Positions 53,370 through 62,364 of a DNA stretch of 64,000 nucleotides are shown piece by piece. Each line of letters opens with the position of its first letter. The stretch's first letter is position 1. The notes beneath the pieces were generated by a model that did not search any database, was not told the DNA's origin, and saw only the letters and a list, made by a program, of their open reading frames with translations. Source of the stretch: JAFGBM01 sp964610155 (GTDB lineage Bacteria > Actinomycetota > Actinomycetes > Actinomycetales > Demequinaceae); NCBI GenBank assembly GCA_964610155.1, contig CAZSUY010000008.1:1-64000 (forward strand). Direction: 5' to 3'. The position numbers and the translations under genes are program-made.

Positions 53370-55166
53370 GTGCTCCGCACCACCCTCGCAGGAAACCTCC
53401 GCGCCACCGATGATGGCGCGACCGTCATCCTCGCCGGATGGGTGGGTCGCAGGAGGGATCACGGCGGCGTGGCCTTCATCGACCTACGCGATTCGTCCGG
53501 GTTCGCTCAGGTGGTGATCCGCGAAGATGTGGCACATGCGCTCAGAGCGGAGTTCGTCATTCAGGTGACAGGGAAGGTTAGGCTGCGCCCCGAGGGTAGC
53601 GCCAACCCAAACCTTCCTTCCGGTGAGGTCGAGGTCGTCGCCGAGGATGTGGTCGTCCTCAACGAGTCGGCCCCCTTGCCTTTTCCCATCGACGAGTACG
53701 TCACCGTCGGCGAGGAGGCTAGGCTCAAGCACCGTTACCTGGACCTCAGGCGGCCACGACAGCGCGAGGTCATCGTGCTCCGCAGCGAGGTCAACAAGGC
53801 CGCTCGCCGGGTCATGGATCGCCACGACTTCCTCGAGATCGAGACCCCAACTCTGACCCGCTCCACCCCCGAGGGGGCGAGGGACTTCATCGTGCCAGCC
53901 CGGCTTTCCCCAGGATCGTGGTACGCCCTGCCCCAGTCCCCCCAACTGTTCAAGCAGCTCCTCATGGTCGCGGGGATGGAGCGCTACTACCAGATCGCCC
54001 GGTGTTACAGGGACGAGGACTTCCGGGCTGACCGTCAGCCGGAGTTCACCCAGCTCGACATCGAGATGAGCTTTGTCGACCAGGACGACATCATCGCTAT
54101 CGGCGAGGAGGTCGTAAAGGAACTATGGGCGCTCATCGGACACGAGGTCGTCACTCCTATCCCTCGCCTGACCTACGCCGAAGCCATGCGCCGATTCGGC
54201 ACCGACAAACCCGACCTCAGGTACGGGCTGGAACTGGTCGAGTTGAAGGAGTACTTCAAGGACACCCCCTTCCGAGTGTTCCAGGCCGACTATGTGGGGG
54301 CCGTCGTCATGCCCGGCGGTGCCTCCCAGCCGCGCAAGACCCTCGACGCCTGGCAGGACTGGGCGAAACAGAGGGGGGCGAAGGGCCTCGCCTACGTCCT
54401 GGTTGAAGAGGGCGGAGAGTTCGGCGGGCCGGTCGCCAAGAATCTCTCCGACGAGGAACGGGCCGGACTCGTCGCGGTGACGGGGGCCTCCCCCGGCGAC
54501 TGTGTCTTTTTCGCCGCCGGGCCGACCGAGTCATCCCGCGCGCTCCTGGGGGCGGTCCGGGAGGAGATCGCGAGCCGCCTTTCCCTAGCGAAGGAAGGAG
54601 ACTTCGCCTTCACGTGGATCGTCGACGCCCTCCTCTTCAAGCCCGTCGTCGCGGATGACGAGGACGTCGCCCTGGGCTCGGGGGCCTGGACCGCCGTCCA
54701 TCACGCCTTCACGAGTCCCAAGCCCGAATGGATCGACCGATTTGAGGAGGACCCAGGGGCGGCGCTCGCCTACGCCTACGACATCGTCTGCAACGGAAAC
54801 GAGATCGGCGGGGGGTCCATCCGTATCCACCGGCGCGACGTCCAGGAGCGGGTGTTCAAACTCATGGGCATCGGCCCAGAGGAGGCGAACGAGAAGTTCG
54901 GCTTCCTCCTGGATGCCTTCCAATTCGGCGCCCCGCCCCACGGGGGTATCGCGTTCGGCTGGGATCGGTGCGTCGTCCTCCTGGCCGGGGCCGAGTCCAT
55001 CCGGGACTCCATCGCCTTCCCCAAGTCGGGCGGCGGCTACGACCCCCTGACCCAGGCCCCTGCGCCCATCACCGCACAGCAGCGCAAGGAGGCCGGCGTG
55101 GACTTCAAGCCGAAGCCCAGCGCGAAGGGCGCCGAGGCAGATTCCAACGACGCGACGCCCAAGTAG
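53370..55166 (+). CDS. aspS: Aspartyl-tRNA synthetase (bacterial type)
   Basis: A 598-residue class II synthetase: N-terminal OB-fold anticodon domain (WVGRRRDHGGVAFIDLRD), motif 1 and the flipping loop (LPQSPQLFKQLLMV), motif 2 (YYQIARCYRDEDFRADRQPE), the bacterial GAD insertion (about 285-425), and motif 3 (GIAFGWDRCVVLLAG). Without an asnS visible here it may also charge tRNA-Asn, but that cannot be decided from this window. GTG 53370 has AAGGA upstream. Confidence 0.96.
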   Translation: MLRTTLAGNLRATDDGATVILAGWVGRRRDHGGVAFIDLRDSSGFAQVVIREDVAHALRAEFVIQVTGKVRLRPEGSANPNLPSGEVEVVAEDVVVLNESAPLPFPIDEYVTVGEEARLKHRYLDLRRPRQREVIVLRSEVNKAARRVMDRHDFLEIETPTLTRSTPEGARDFIVPARLSPGSWYALPQSPQLFKQLLMVAGMERYYQIARCYRDEDFRADRQPEFTQLDIEMSFVDQDDIIAIGEEVVKELWALIGHEVVTPIPRLTYAEAMRRFGTDKPDLRYGLELVELKEYFKDTPFRVFQADYVGAVVMPGGASQPRKTLDAWQDWAKQRGAKGLAYVLVEEGGEFGGPVAKNLSDEERAGLVAVTGASPGDCVFFAAGPTESSRALLGAVREEIASRLSLAKEGDFAFTWIVDALLFKPVVADDEDVALGSGAWTAVHHAFTSPKPEWIDRFEEDPGAALAYAYDIVCNGNEIGGGSIRIHRRDVQERVFKLMGIGPEEANEKFGFLLDAFQFGAPPHGGIAFGWDRCVVLLAGAESIRDSIAFPKSGGGYDPLTQAPAPITAQQRKEAGVDFKPKPSAKGAEADSNDATPK

Positions 55167-55175
55167 CGGACGCCG

Positions 55176-55670
55176 CTACAGCTGGTTGACGGCCTCTTGC
55201 GCTCCTTGGCGCAACAGGTCGGAGAAGACGTCGGGGTTGAGCCCGTAGACAAGGGCGGCGACGGACACGAAGATGATCCCGGCCAGCCACCGCGTATAGA
55301 TTCCCCGGGTGCGGAAGAAAAGCACGACGGCCAGGGCGCCGAGCATGGCCGCCCCGAGGGTCTTGACGTCCCCAAGGGGCACGAGGTAGCCGCCCACATC
55401 CGCCTCTTCCTGCCCGAGCCACTCCGCGAGGTTCCAGGAGACGTCGAACATCATGAAGGCGAGGAGGGCGACGAGCACGGCACCCATCCCCCAGGAGGCC
55501 CACTTGGTCGATTCGCCCTCGACCCGATACATCTCGTACGCGACGGTGGGGATGAGGGTAAGCACGATGACGAGCGGGGTGCTCGTCGCCAAGCCGATGG
55601 CGATACCGATCACGGCGAGGAGGGAAAGGCCGAGGCAGATAGGGGTTGCGTTCTTCGTGGGACGGGCCAT
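55176..55670 (-). CDS. Hypothetical membrane protein
   Basis: A 164-residue protein with about five hydrophobic segments (residues 10-28, 31-44, 60-76, 106-122 and 128-145) and no family I recognise. It ends 9 bp from the convergent aspS stop and lies upstream of two MMPL genes transcribed in the same direction, 32 bp after the first of them. A C-terminal helix (FSDLLRQGAQEAVNQL) is probably cytoplasmic. It could be an accessory subunit of the transporters, but only position supports that. Confidence 0.5.
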   Translation of the reverse strand: MARPTKNATPICLGLSLLAVIGIAIGLATSTPLVIVLTLIPTVAYEMYRVEGESTKWASWGMGAVLVALLAFMMFDVSWNLAEWLGQEEADVGGYLVPLGDVKTLGAAMLGALAVVLFFRTRGIYTRWLAGIIFVSVAALVYGLNPDVFSDLLRQGAQEAVNQL

Positions 55671-55702
55671 GGCTCAACTCTAGGGCCGGGTTTCGCCCTT
55701 CT

Positions 55703-57973
55703 CTAGTGGGTTCGCGGCATTGCAGAGGAGTCGTGGGATAGGCCACTCCGGCGGTGAAGGCGCCGGAGGGGGGCGGGGGCCCACCAGTTCCAGTCGCCCA
55801 GCAGGGTCATCGTCGCGGGAACGAGGAACATTCGGACCAGGGTGGCGTCTATGAAGACGGCGAACGCGAGTCCGAGCCCGACCTCCTTGATCACCAGCAT
55901 GTGCCCGGCCGCAAAGCCCAGGAACACCAGTATGACGATGGCCGCCGCGGACGTGATGATCCGGGCCGAGCGCTGGAGGCCGAGCCGGACCGCCTCGTCG
56001 TTCGGCACCCCTCGGTCCACGAGCTCCTTGATACGGGAGAGCAGGAAGACCTCGTAGTCCATGGCCAGGCCAAAACCGAAGGCCAGGATGAGGATGACGA
56101 CGTAGGTCTCGACCCCGTCCGGTGACGCGAATCCGAGCAACCCCTCGAGGTTGCCCCACTGGAATATCCATACCAGGATCCCGATGGATGCGGTGAGGGA
56201 GAGGGCGTTGACCAGAAGGGCCTTGATTGGGACGAGGAGGGAGCCCGTCATGAGGAAGAGCAGCACGAGCGTGGAGAGGACCACCAGCGAGAGCGCGATG
56301 GGCGCGCCGTCCTGGATCGCATCGACGAAGTCGATCTGATTGGCCGCCTTCCCCCCGACGTAGAGAGGGGCGGGGGTTTCCAGGGCCCGGATCTCCGTGA
56401 CGACGTTGACGGCGACCGCGCTTCCGGAGTCGGGGTTGTCGAGGTACACGCCCCAGAAGACGACCCCTCCCTGATCGCGGTGGGGGGCGACGTGGACAAC
56501 ATGGAGGATCTCGGCGATCTGGTCGGCGATCGCGGCGAATTCGCCAGGCGTCGAATCGGTCATCATGACGATCCCCGGGTCCGCCAAGGGTGGGTAGGCG
56601 AGGGGGAGGTCGGCGAGGTAGGCACGGTCGGGGTCGTCCGGGGGCAGCAGCTCGACGTCCGAGTTGCGCATGTGGATGGAGAGCGCCGGTGCGGCAAGGG
56701 CAAGGAGGATCGCGACGGAAGCCCCGAGGATGGTCCAGGGGCGTTTCTGAACCCACCCCGTCAGGCGCGAGAAGACCCCCTCGTCTTTCGTGACATCCGA
56801 GGTGTGCCGGAAAATGGACCGGATGACGGGAAGGCGGGAGAGAGGGCCCGGCCGTATCAAACGCTCCCCGTACAGGTAGGCCACGGCCGGGATGAGGGTC
56901 AGGGCGGCGGTGAGGGCGGTCACGACGACGCCGAGGGCGGCCACGCCGAACGACCGGAGAATCTCGGGGGCGAAGGCCAGCATCCCGGTCACCGCGATGC
57001 CGACGGTCACCGCGGAGAAGACAACCGTCCTGCCCGCCGTCTCCATCGCCCTGACGAGCGAGTCCTCGCGGACCCGGGACGAGCCCGCAGCCCCGGCCTT
57101 GGTCATCTCTTCTCGATACCGCGACACGATCAGAAGGCCGTAATCGATGCACAGGCCGATTCCGAGCACGGTGACCACGTTCTGGGCGGAGTTGGACACG
57201 TCGAAAGGGAAGGTCAGGGCATACACGACGACGAAGCCGCCCGCGATGGAGGCGAAGGCGCCGGCCATTGGGGTGCTTGAGGCGAGCAGGCCGCCGAAGA
57301 CCAGCATCATCACAAAGAGGGCAAGAGGAAGGGCGACGGCCTCTCCCACCAGTAGGTCCCGTTCCAGCATGTCCGTGATGCTCTCGTGAATGAGGTCCAT
57401 GGAGAACGTGAAGACTTGCGCATCGGGGTCTACGGTGCGAAGGTCGCTGGCCATGTCCTCGTATAGGGCGATGATCTGGCGATGGACGGAGGTGGGGGTC
57501 TCGGGGGCAACGGTGGTGACCACCATGAATCCGTCCCCGGAAGAGCGCACCAGCATGGAAGAATCGACGCCCTCCGGAAGCCGAGTCCGGCCATACGCGG
57601 GTCCCGGGATGGCCGTCTGGGGCGTGGCGACGGCGGCGACCTCTGGGACGGACACGATGGCCTGCATCCCGGGCTGAAGCGCGGCCGCGATGGCCGGATC
57701 ATTGAGATCGGACACACGGAAGTCGGCGCTGATCGTCGCCCCCTCCCGGGCAGGGGTGGTGTCGGTAAACGTCTTAAGCACCAGGTAACTGTCGGAGCCT
57801 TCGACCTTGGGGGCCTGAAGGGAGGTTCGCTCGCTCAAGTTTCCTGAACCACCGATCCCCACGGTGGCAATCCCATACATGGCGAAGACCGCAACAGCCC
57901 ATGCGACGATGACGGCGACGGGGTGACGCTCGACGAAACGGGTGATTCGGGCCAGGGTCCCCATGACGGTCAT
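55703..57973 (-). CDS. MMPL/RND-superfamily transporter (second of tandem pair)
   Basis: A 756-residue transporter with the two-repeat MMPL plan. A first membrane helix (about 18-40) precedes a large extracytoplasmic domain, then five helices starting near 200, and the pattern repeats with the second helix set from about 555. The RND energy-coupling segments LGIGLCIDYGLLIVSRYREE and ILAFGFGLAMDYEVFLLSR each hold the conserved Asp-Tyr pair. The protein ends WNWWAPAPLRRLHRR, almost as its neighbour does. Such proteins export lipids or other hydrophobic compounds; substrate unknown. ATG 57973 or the ATG three codons later are both possible. Confidence 0.88.
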   Translation of the reverse strand: MTVMGTLARITRFVERHPVAVIVAWAVAVFAMYGIATVGIGGSGNLSERTSLQAPKVEGSDSYLVLKTFTDTTPAREGATISADFRVSDLNDPAIAAALQPGMQAIVSVPEVAAVATPQTAIPGPAYGRTRLPEGVDSSMLVRSSGDGFMVVTTVAPETPTSVHRQIIALYEDMASDLRTVDPDAQVFTFSMDLIHESITDMLERDLLVGEAVALPLALFVMMLVFGGLLASSTPMAGAFASIAGGFVVVYALTFPFDVSNSAQNVVTVLGIGLCIDYGLLIVSRYREEMTKAGAAGSSRVREDSLVRAMETAGRTVVFSAVTVGIAVTGMLAFAPEILRSFGVAALGVVVTALTAALTLIPAVAYLYGERLIRPGPLSRLPVIRSIFRHTSDVTKDEGVFSRLTGWVQKRPWTILGASVAILLALAAPALSIHMRNSDVELLPPDDPDRAYLADLPLAYPPLADPGIVMMTDSTPGEFAAIADQIAEILHVVHVAPHRDQGGVVFWGVYLDNPDSGSAVAVNVVTEIRALETPAPLYVGGKAANQIDFVDAIQDGAPIALSLVVLSTLVLLFLMTGSLLVPIKALLVNALSLTASIGILVWIFQWGNLEGLLGFASPDGVETYVVILILAFGFGLAMDYEVFLLSRIKELVDRGVPNDEAVRLGLQRSARIITSAAAIVILVFLGFAAGHMLVIKEVGLGLAFAVFIDATLVRMFLVPATMTLLGDWNWWAPAPLRRLHRRSGLSHDSSAMPRTH

Positions 57974-57991
57974 GCTATCGGGGGGACCGGC

Positions 57992-60229
57992 TTAATGGGT
58001 GAGGCTGAACCTCTCGTAGAGTTTGCGCAGGGGGGCGGGGGCCCACCAGTTCCACTTGTCGAGGAGGCTCATGGTCGCAGGGACGAGAAGGAGGCGGACC
58101 AGGGTCGCGTCGAGCAACACCGCGATCGCCAGCCCGAAGCCCACCTCCTTGATGACGAGGAGGTCGCCAAAGGCGAATCCGATGAACACCAGGACGATGA
58201 CGGCTGCCGCGGACGTGATGATCCGGCCCGATCGCTGCAGGCCCACCCGGACGGCCTCGTCGTTGGGCATCCCCCCATCGACCAGTTCCTTGATCCGGGA
58301 GAGCAGGAAGACCTCGTAGTCCATGGCGAGCCCGAAGCCGAAGCATACGAGGACGATGACGACGTAGATCTCGATGCCTCCGGGTGGCGTGAATCCGAGG
58401 ACGCCGGACAGGTTGCCGTACTGGAACATCCACACCAGCACCCCAAGGGTCGCGGCGATGGACAGCGCGTTGACGACGAGCGCCTTGATGGGCATCAGGA
58501 GCGAGCCCGTCATGAGGAAGAGAAGCACGATGACGGCAAGGATCACGAAACCCAATCCCATGAGCCCGCTCGTCGCTATCGCCTCGGAGAAGTCGAGGAG
58601 GCCCGCGGCCTGGCCTCCAACGTAGGTTCGGAAGGGCGCGTCCGTCGCGCGGAGGTCCTCGACGACGGCGACGGCCTCCGGGCCCCCGGGATCGGGTTCA
58701 AGAATCGACACGCGGGCCACAGACATCCCGTCCCGCTCGACGGCGGGGGAGACCCCCCGGACCCCGTCAAGGTTCGAGGCGTCCGCGAGCCACGAGTTGA
58801 GGGCGGCCGGGGAGGTCTCGGCGACGACTAGGATGTCGGGATCCGCGAGGTCGGGGAAGGAGGAGCCGACCACGTCGACGAAATCACGTCGCTCGAAGTC
58901 CGCGGGGAGAAGCTCGACCTCGGAGTTCCGGGGGACGAAGGCCAGGACGGGTGCGGCAAGGATGAGGACGAGCGTCGTGGAGGCCGCAAAGGTGAACCAC
59001 GGTCGTTTTTGGATCCAGGCGGCAAGCGACGCGAGGGGGCCCTCGTCGCGGGACACGTTGGCGGTGTGGTGAAGGATGAACTTGAAGACCCAGATGCGAC
59101 GAAGGATGCTTGGACGCCCGAGCCTGGCGCCGAAGGCGAAGGCCACCGCGGGAACGAGGGTCAAAGCGGTCGCCAAGGCGAGCATGACGATGATGAGGCC
59201 CGCGGCGCCGAAGCCCCTCATCAGGTCGGTGTTGAACGTGAGCATCCCGCCGACGCTGAGGGCAACGATCAGCCCGGAGAAGAACACCGTGCGTCCGGCG
59301 GTCGACAGGGTCCGCTCGAGGGCGGCAGCCCTGGTCTCCCTCGTCCCTCCCTTGGGTTTGAGCTTGATGAGCTCCTCTCGATATCGGGAGACGATGAGGA
59401 GGCCGTAGTCGATCGACAGGCCCACCCCGAGGATGCTGACGATGTTGATCGCCGCGCTGTTGAGGTTCATCGGGTACGAGAGGGCGAAGAGGGCAGCCAT
59501 GCCGGAGGCGATAGAGGCGAGGGCCCCGGCGATCGGCGTCGACGCCGCGAGGAATCCCCCGAACACCAGGACCATGACGATGAGGGCGATCGGAACCGCG
59601 ACGAGCTCTCCCCTGACTAGGTCGTGCTCGACCAGCCCCTCGAAGTCGTGCATCAGGAGGGGCAGGGAGAACGTGTACGCGCTCGCCGATGGGATTTCGG
59701 TGAGGGTCCTGTCGATGATGGCTTCGACCGTGGCGTGGGAGCGAAAAGTCGCGGCCTCGTCCTTGAGTTCGGCGAACTGAACGATGATGACGAAGCCGTT
59801 GCCGTCGTTCGCGACGAGCGATGCCGGATCGAGGGCGTCCGACGACGGCTCGAGGGAGCGGGCGTCGACCCCGAGGGTCATCCCCAGGGGAGAGATCACG
59901 ACGCCGACGCCGTCCGTCAGTGAGATGGCCGTGATCACGGGGGCGAAAGCCTCAGCCGCCGCAGGGTCAAGGGGGGAGAGGCCGATGACGGCGGAGGTGA
60001 GGCTGGACCCTTCTCCGGGCTGAAGGGCGCCGGCGGAATATCCGGCCGCGATGTCACTTTCCGAACCGGGGATGGACGGGGCCCCCATATCGACCCGCTG
60101 AAACAGCCCGCCATCGCCCACACCCGCGAACGCCAGGGCGAGCGACCCCGCTGTGACGACCGCCCAGCCGACGATGATGGCGATGGGGCGACGCGCGATA
60201 AGGCGGGCGATCCTCGCGAAGGTCGTCAT
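57992..60229 (-). CDS. MMPL/RND-superfamily transporter (first of tandem pair)
   Basis: A 745-residue paralogue of the downstream gene with the same 12-helix plan. Coupling segments are LGVGLSIDYGLLIVSRYREE and VCFGFGLAMDYEVFLLSRI, and the end reads WNWWAPAPLRKLYER. The start ATG 60229 (MTTFARIARLIARRPIAI) is chosen because the preceding 31 residues read through the divergent rarA promoter. Only 18 bp separate it from the next transporter, so the two are likely co-transcribed and may form a heteromeric exporter or serve different substrates. Confidence 0.88.
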   Translation of the reverse strand: MTTFARIARLIARRPIAIIVGWAVVTAGSLALAFAGVGDGGLFQRVDMGAPSIPGSESDIAAGYSAGALQPGEGSSLTSAVIGLSPLDPAAAEAFAPVITAISLTDGVGVVISPLGMTLGVDARSLEPSSDALDPASLVANDGNGFVIIVQFAELKDEAATFRSHATVEAIIDRTLTEIPSASAYTFSLPLLMHDFEGLVEHDLVRGELVAVPIALIVMVLVFGGFLAASTPIAGALASIASGMAALFALSYPMNLNSAAINIVSILGVGLSIDYGLLIVSRYREELIKLKPKGGTRETRAAALERTLSTAGRTVFFSGLIVALSVGGMLTFNTDLMRGFGAAGLIIVMLALATALTLVPAVAFAFGARLGRPSILRRIWVFKFILHHTANVSRDEGPLASLAAWIQKRPWFTFAASTTLVLILAAPVLAFVPRNSEVELLPADFERRDFVDVVGSSFPDLADPDILVVAETSPAALNSWLADASNLDGVRGVSPAVERDGMSVARVSILEPDPGGPEAVAVVEDLRATDAPFRTYVGGQAAGLLDFSEAIATSGLMGLGFVILAVIVLLFLMTGSLLMPIKALVVNALSIAATLGVLVWMFQYGNLSGVLGFTPPGGIEIYVVIVLVCFGFGLAMDYEVFLLSRIKELVDGGMPNDEAVRVGLQRSGRIITSAAAVIVLVFIGFAFGDLLVIKEVGFGLAIAVLLDATLVRLLLVPATMSLLDKWNWWAPAPLRKLYERFSLTH

Positions 60230-60268
60230 ATCCGCCACGCTAGCCGGGGTCGAGTCGTGGCGCATCCC

Positions 60269-60281
60269 TAGAGTGGGGGAT
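60269..60281 (+). promoter_or_regulatory. Leaderless -10 element of rarA
   Basis: TAGAGT (60269-60274) matches the TAnnnT -10 consensus and lies 7 nt before ATG 60282, with no Shine-Dalgarno between. This spacing implies that transcription begins at or next to the start codon. No convincing -35 hexamer is seen at 17-18 bp upstream, as is common for actinobacterial housekeeping promoters. Confidence 0.5.
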
Positions 60282-61619
60282 ATGGATCTCTTCGATGCCG
60301 CGCGAACTGACTCAAGGGGCATCCCCCAGCCGACAGGGTCGAGCCCCCTGGCCGTAAGGATGAGGCCCTTGACGCTCGATGAGGTCGTCGGTCAAGATCA
60401 CCTGCTGGGGAAGGGTAGCCCCCTCCGTCGGCTCGTGCTTGACTCTGATGCGGTCGCGTCCGTGCTGCTGTGGGGGCCTCCTGGAACGGGGAAGACCACA
60501 CTCGCCTATCTCGTCGCAGGACAGCGGAGATTCGCTGAGCTCTCAGCGGTCACCGCGGGAGTCAAGGACGTTCGAGAATTGATCGAGGATTCCAAGCGAC
60601 GGGTCGCAACGGGGGAGCCGGAGACGGTTCTTTTCATCGACGAGGTGCATCGATTCACCAAGACTCAGCAGGACGTGCTCCTTCCGGCCGTCGAGAACCG
60701 ATGGATCACGCTCATCGGCGCGACAACGGAGAATCCGTCGTTCTCCGTCGTTGGCCCCCTTATCAGCCGGTCCCTGCTCCTTGTCCTCAAGCCCCTCGCG
60801 CCCGCCGACCTTGGGATCCTCATCGATCGGGCCCTTCAGGATGAACGGGGGCTAGGGGGCAAGGTCGGGCTGGATGACGATGCGCGGGATCACATCATCA
60901 AGGTGGCAGGGGCGGACGCCAGGAAGGCGCTCACGCTTCTTGAGGCACTTGCGGGAGCGGCGGGTGAAGGGGGGACCATCACGGCGGCGCTCGCCGAAGA
61001 CGCCATGGATGCCGCCCTCGTCGCCTATGACAGGTCCGGGGATCAGCATTTCGACGTCATTAGCGCGTTCATCAAGTCCGTCAGGGGCAGCGATGTCGAT
61101 GCCGCACTTCACTATTTGGCTCGGATGGTCGTCGCGGGAGAGGATCCGCGATTCATCGCCCGCAGACTCGTCATCCTCGCGGCGGAGGACGTAGGCATGG
61201 CGGATCCGCAGGGACTCGTCGTGGCTCAAGCTGGAGCCGATGCCGTGTCGTTTGTCGGAATGCCCGAGGGTCGGATCATCCTCGCGGAGGTCGTAACCTA
61301 CCTCGCCACGGCACCCAAGTCCAACCGCTCCTATCTGGCGATTGACCGCGCCATTGAGGACGTCAGGGCGGGTCGATCGGGGCCAGTCCCGGCAGGCTTG
61401 CGCAATCCCACCTTCTCGGGGGCCGAGGAGCTCGGCTATGGCAAGGGCTACGTGTATGCGCACGATGAGCCTCATGGGGTGGCGGAATTGGAGTATCTCC
61501 CCGAGTTGCTCACAGGCACGAGGTACTACGAGCCGAGCGACCGGGGATACGAACGGGACGTCTCATCCAGGCTCGAACGCCTCCGAACACTGCTAGGACG
61601 TGGAAAAAAGGCTGAGTAA
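60282..61619 (+). CDS. rarA: Replication-associated recombination protein A (RarA/MgsA)
   Basis: A 445-residue AAA+ ATPase acting at stalled replication forks. Seen: RMRPLTLDEVVGQDHLLGKG, Walker A WGPPGTGKTTLA, Walker B LFIDEVHRFTKTQQD, sensor 1 LIGATTENPSF, and the C-terminal tetramerisation region with RRLVILAAEDVGMADPQ and YEPSDRGYERDV. It is divergent from the MMPL pair and upstream of rpsD-alaS, the usual actinobacterial order. ATG 60282 is at leaderless distance from a -10 element. Confidence 0.94.
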   Translation: MDLFDAARTDSRGIPQPTGSSPLAVRMRPLTLDEVVGQDHLLGKGSPLRRLVLDSDAVASVLLWGPPGTGKTTLAYLVAGQRRFAELSAVTAGVKDVRELIEDSKRRVATGEPETVLFIDEVHRFTKTQQDVLLPAVENRWITLIGATTENPSFSVVGPLISRSLLLVLKPLAPADLGILIDRALQDERGLGGKVGLDDDARDHIIKVAGADARKALTLLEALAGAAGEGGTITAALAEDAMDAALVAYDRSGDQHFDVISAFIKSVRGSDVDAALHYLARMVVAGEDPRFIARRLVILAAEDVGMADPQGLVVAQAGADAVSFVGMPEGRIILAEVVTYLATAPKSNRSYLAIDRAIEDVRAGRSGPVPAGLRNPTFSGAEELGYGKGYVYAHDEPHGVAELEYLPELLTGTRYYEPSDRGYERDVSSRLERLRTLLGRGKKAE

Positions 61620-61713
61620 CCGCTATCCTTGTGCGAGCCCTCGCGGCGAGCTGGCTGCTCTTGCCGTGTCTCTGTCGGATGACGCCTTGCGTCACATGGT
61701 CAAAGGAATAACG

Positions 61714-62340
61714 TTGAGTTCTGTAACCCGCGCGCGCCGCCAGGTGCGCCTGAGCCGTTCCCTCGGCCTCGCGCTTACGCCGAAGGCCGTCAAGCACTAC
61801 GAGAAGCGTCCCTATCCTCCGGGCGAGCACGGCAGAAACGTGCGCCGCAAGGAATCCGACTTCGCGGTTCGCCTCCGCGAGAAGCAGCGTCTCCGAGCCC
61901 AGTATGGGATCCGCGAGAAGCAGATGGCCCGCATCTTTGATGAGGCGAGGAAGGTCCCCGGCCGAACCGGTGAGGCTTTTATCGAGCTTCTCGAGATGCG
62001 TCTCGATGCCCTCGTGCTTCGTTCCGGCTTCGCCCGGACGATCCTCCAGGCCCGTCAAAGCGTCGTTCATCGGCACATCCTCATCGACGGCCATATCGTC
62101 GACAGGCCGTCGCAGCGCGTGCAGCCCGGTCAGACCATCCAGGTGAAGCCCAAGGCCGCATCGCTCGACCCCTACATGGCCGCCGCGGCCGGCGCCCACA
62201 GGGACGTGCTTCCCGAGGTTCCGGACTACCTGGATGTCCAGCTGGAGAAACTCTCTGCGATCCTGGTTAGGCGGCCTAGGCGCTCCGAGGTCCCCGTGAC
62301 CTGCGACGTCCAGCTGGTCGTCGAGTTCTACGCCCGCTAG
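61714..62340 (+). CDS. rpsD: 30S ribosomal protein S4 (zinc-independent type)
   Basis: A 208-residue S4. VRLSRSLGLALTPKAVKHYE and KRPYPPGEHGR match the form encoded beside alaS in Streptomyces, without the N-terminal zinc cysteines. The S4 RNA-binding domain includes LEMRLDALVLRSGFARTI and ARQSVVHRHILIDGH, and the protein ends VVEFYAR. TTG 61714 is preferred: AAAGGA (61702-61707) sits 6 nt upstream. ATG 61696 in the same frame is the alternative. A small GACGC/GCGTC hairpin (61681-61693) precedes the ribosome site. Confidence 0.94.
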   Translation: MSSVTRARRQVRLSRSLGLALTPKAVKHYEKRPYPPGEHGRNVRRKESDFAVRLREKQRLRAQYGIREKQMARIFDEARKVPGRTGEAFIELLEMRLDALVLRSGFARTILQARQSVVHRHILIDGHIVDRPSQRVQPGQTIQVKPKAASLDPYMAAAAGAHRDVLPEVPDYLDVQLEKLSAILVRRPRRSEVPVTCDVQLVVEFYAR

Positions 62341-62364
62341 GTGCCCCGGCCCTAAGGAGGGAAG

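Noticed and set aside
61681..61693. S4 autoregulatory leader before rpsD
   Set aside because: Only a 5-bp hairpin with a 3-nt loop is present; this is too small to claim a ribosomal-protein leader.
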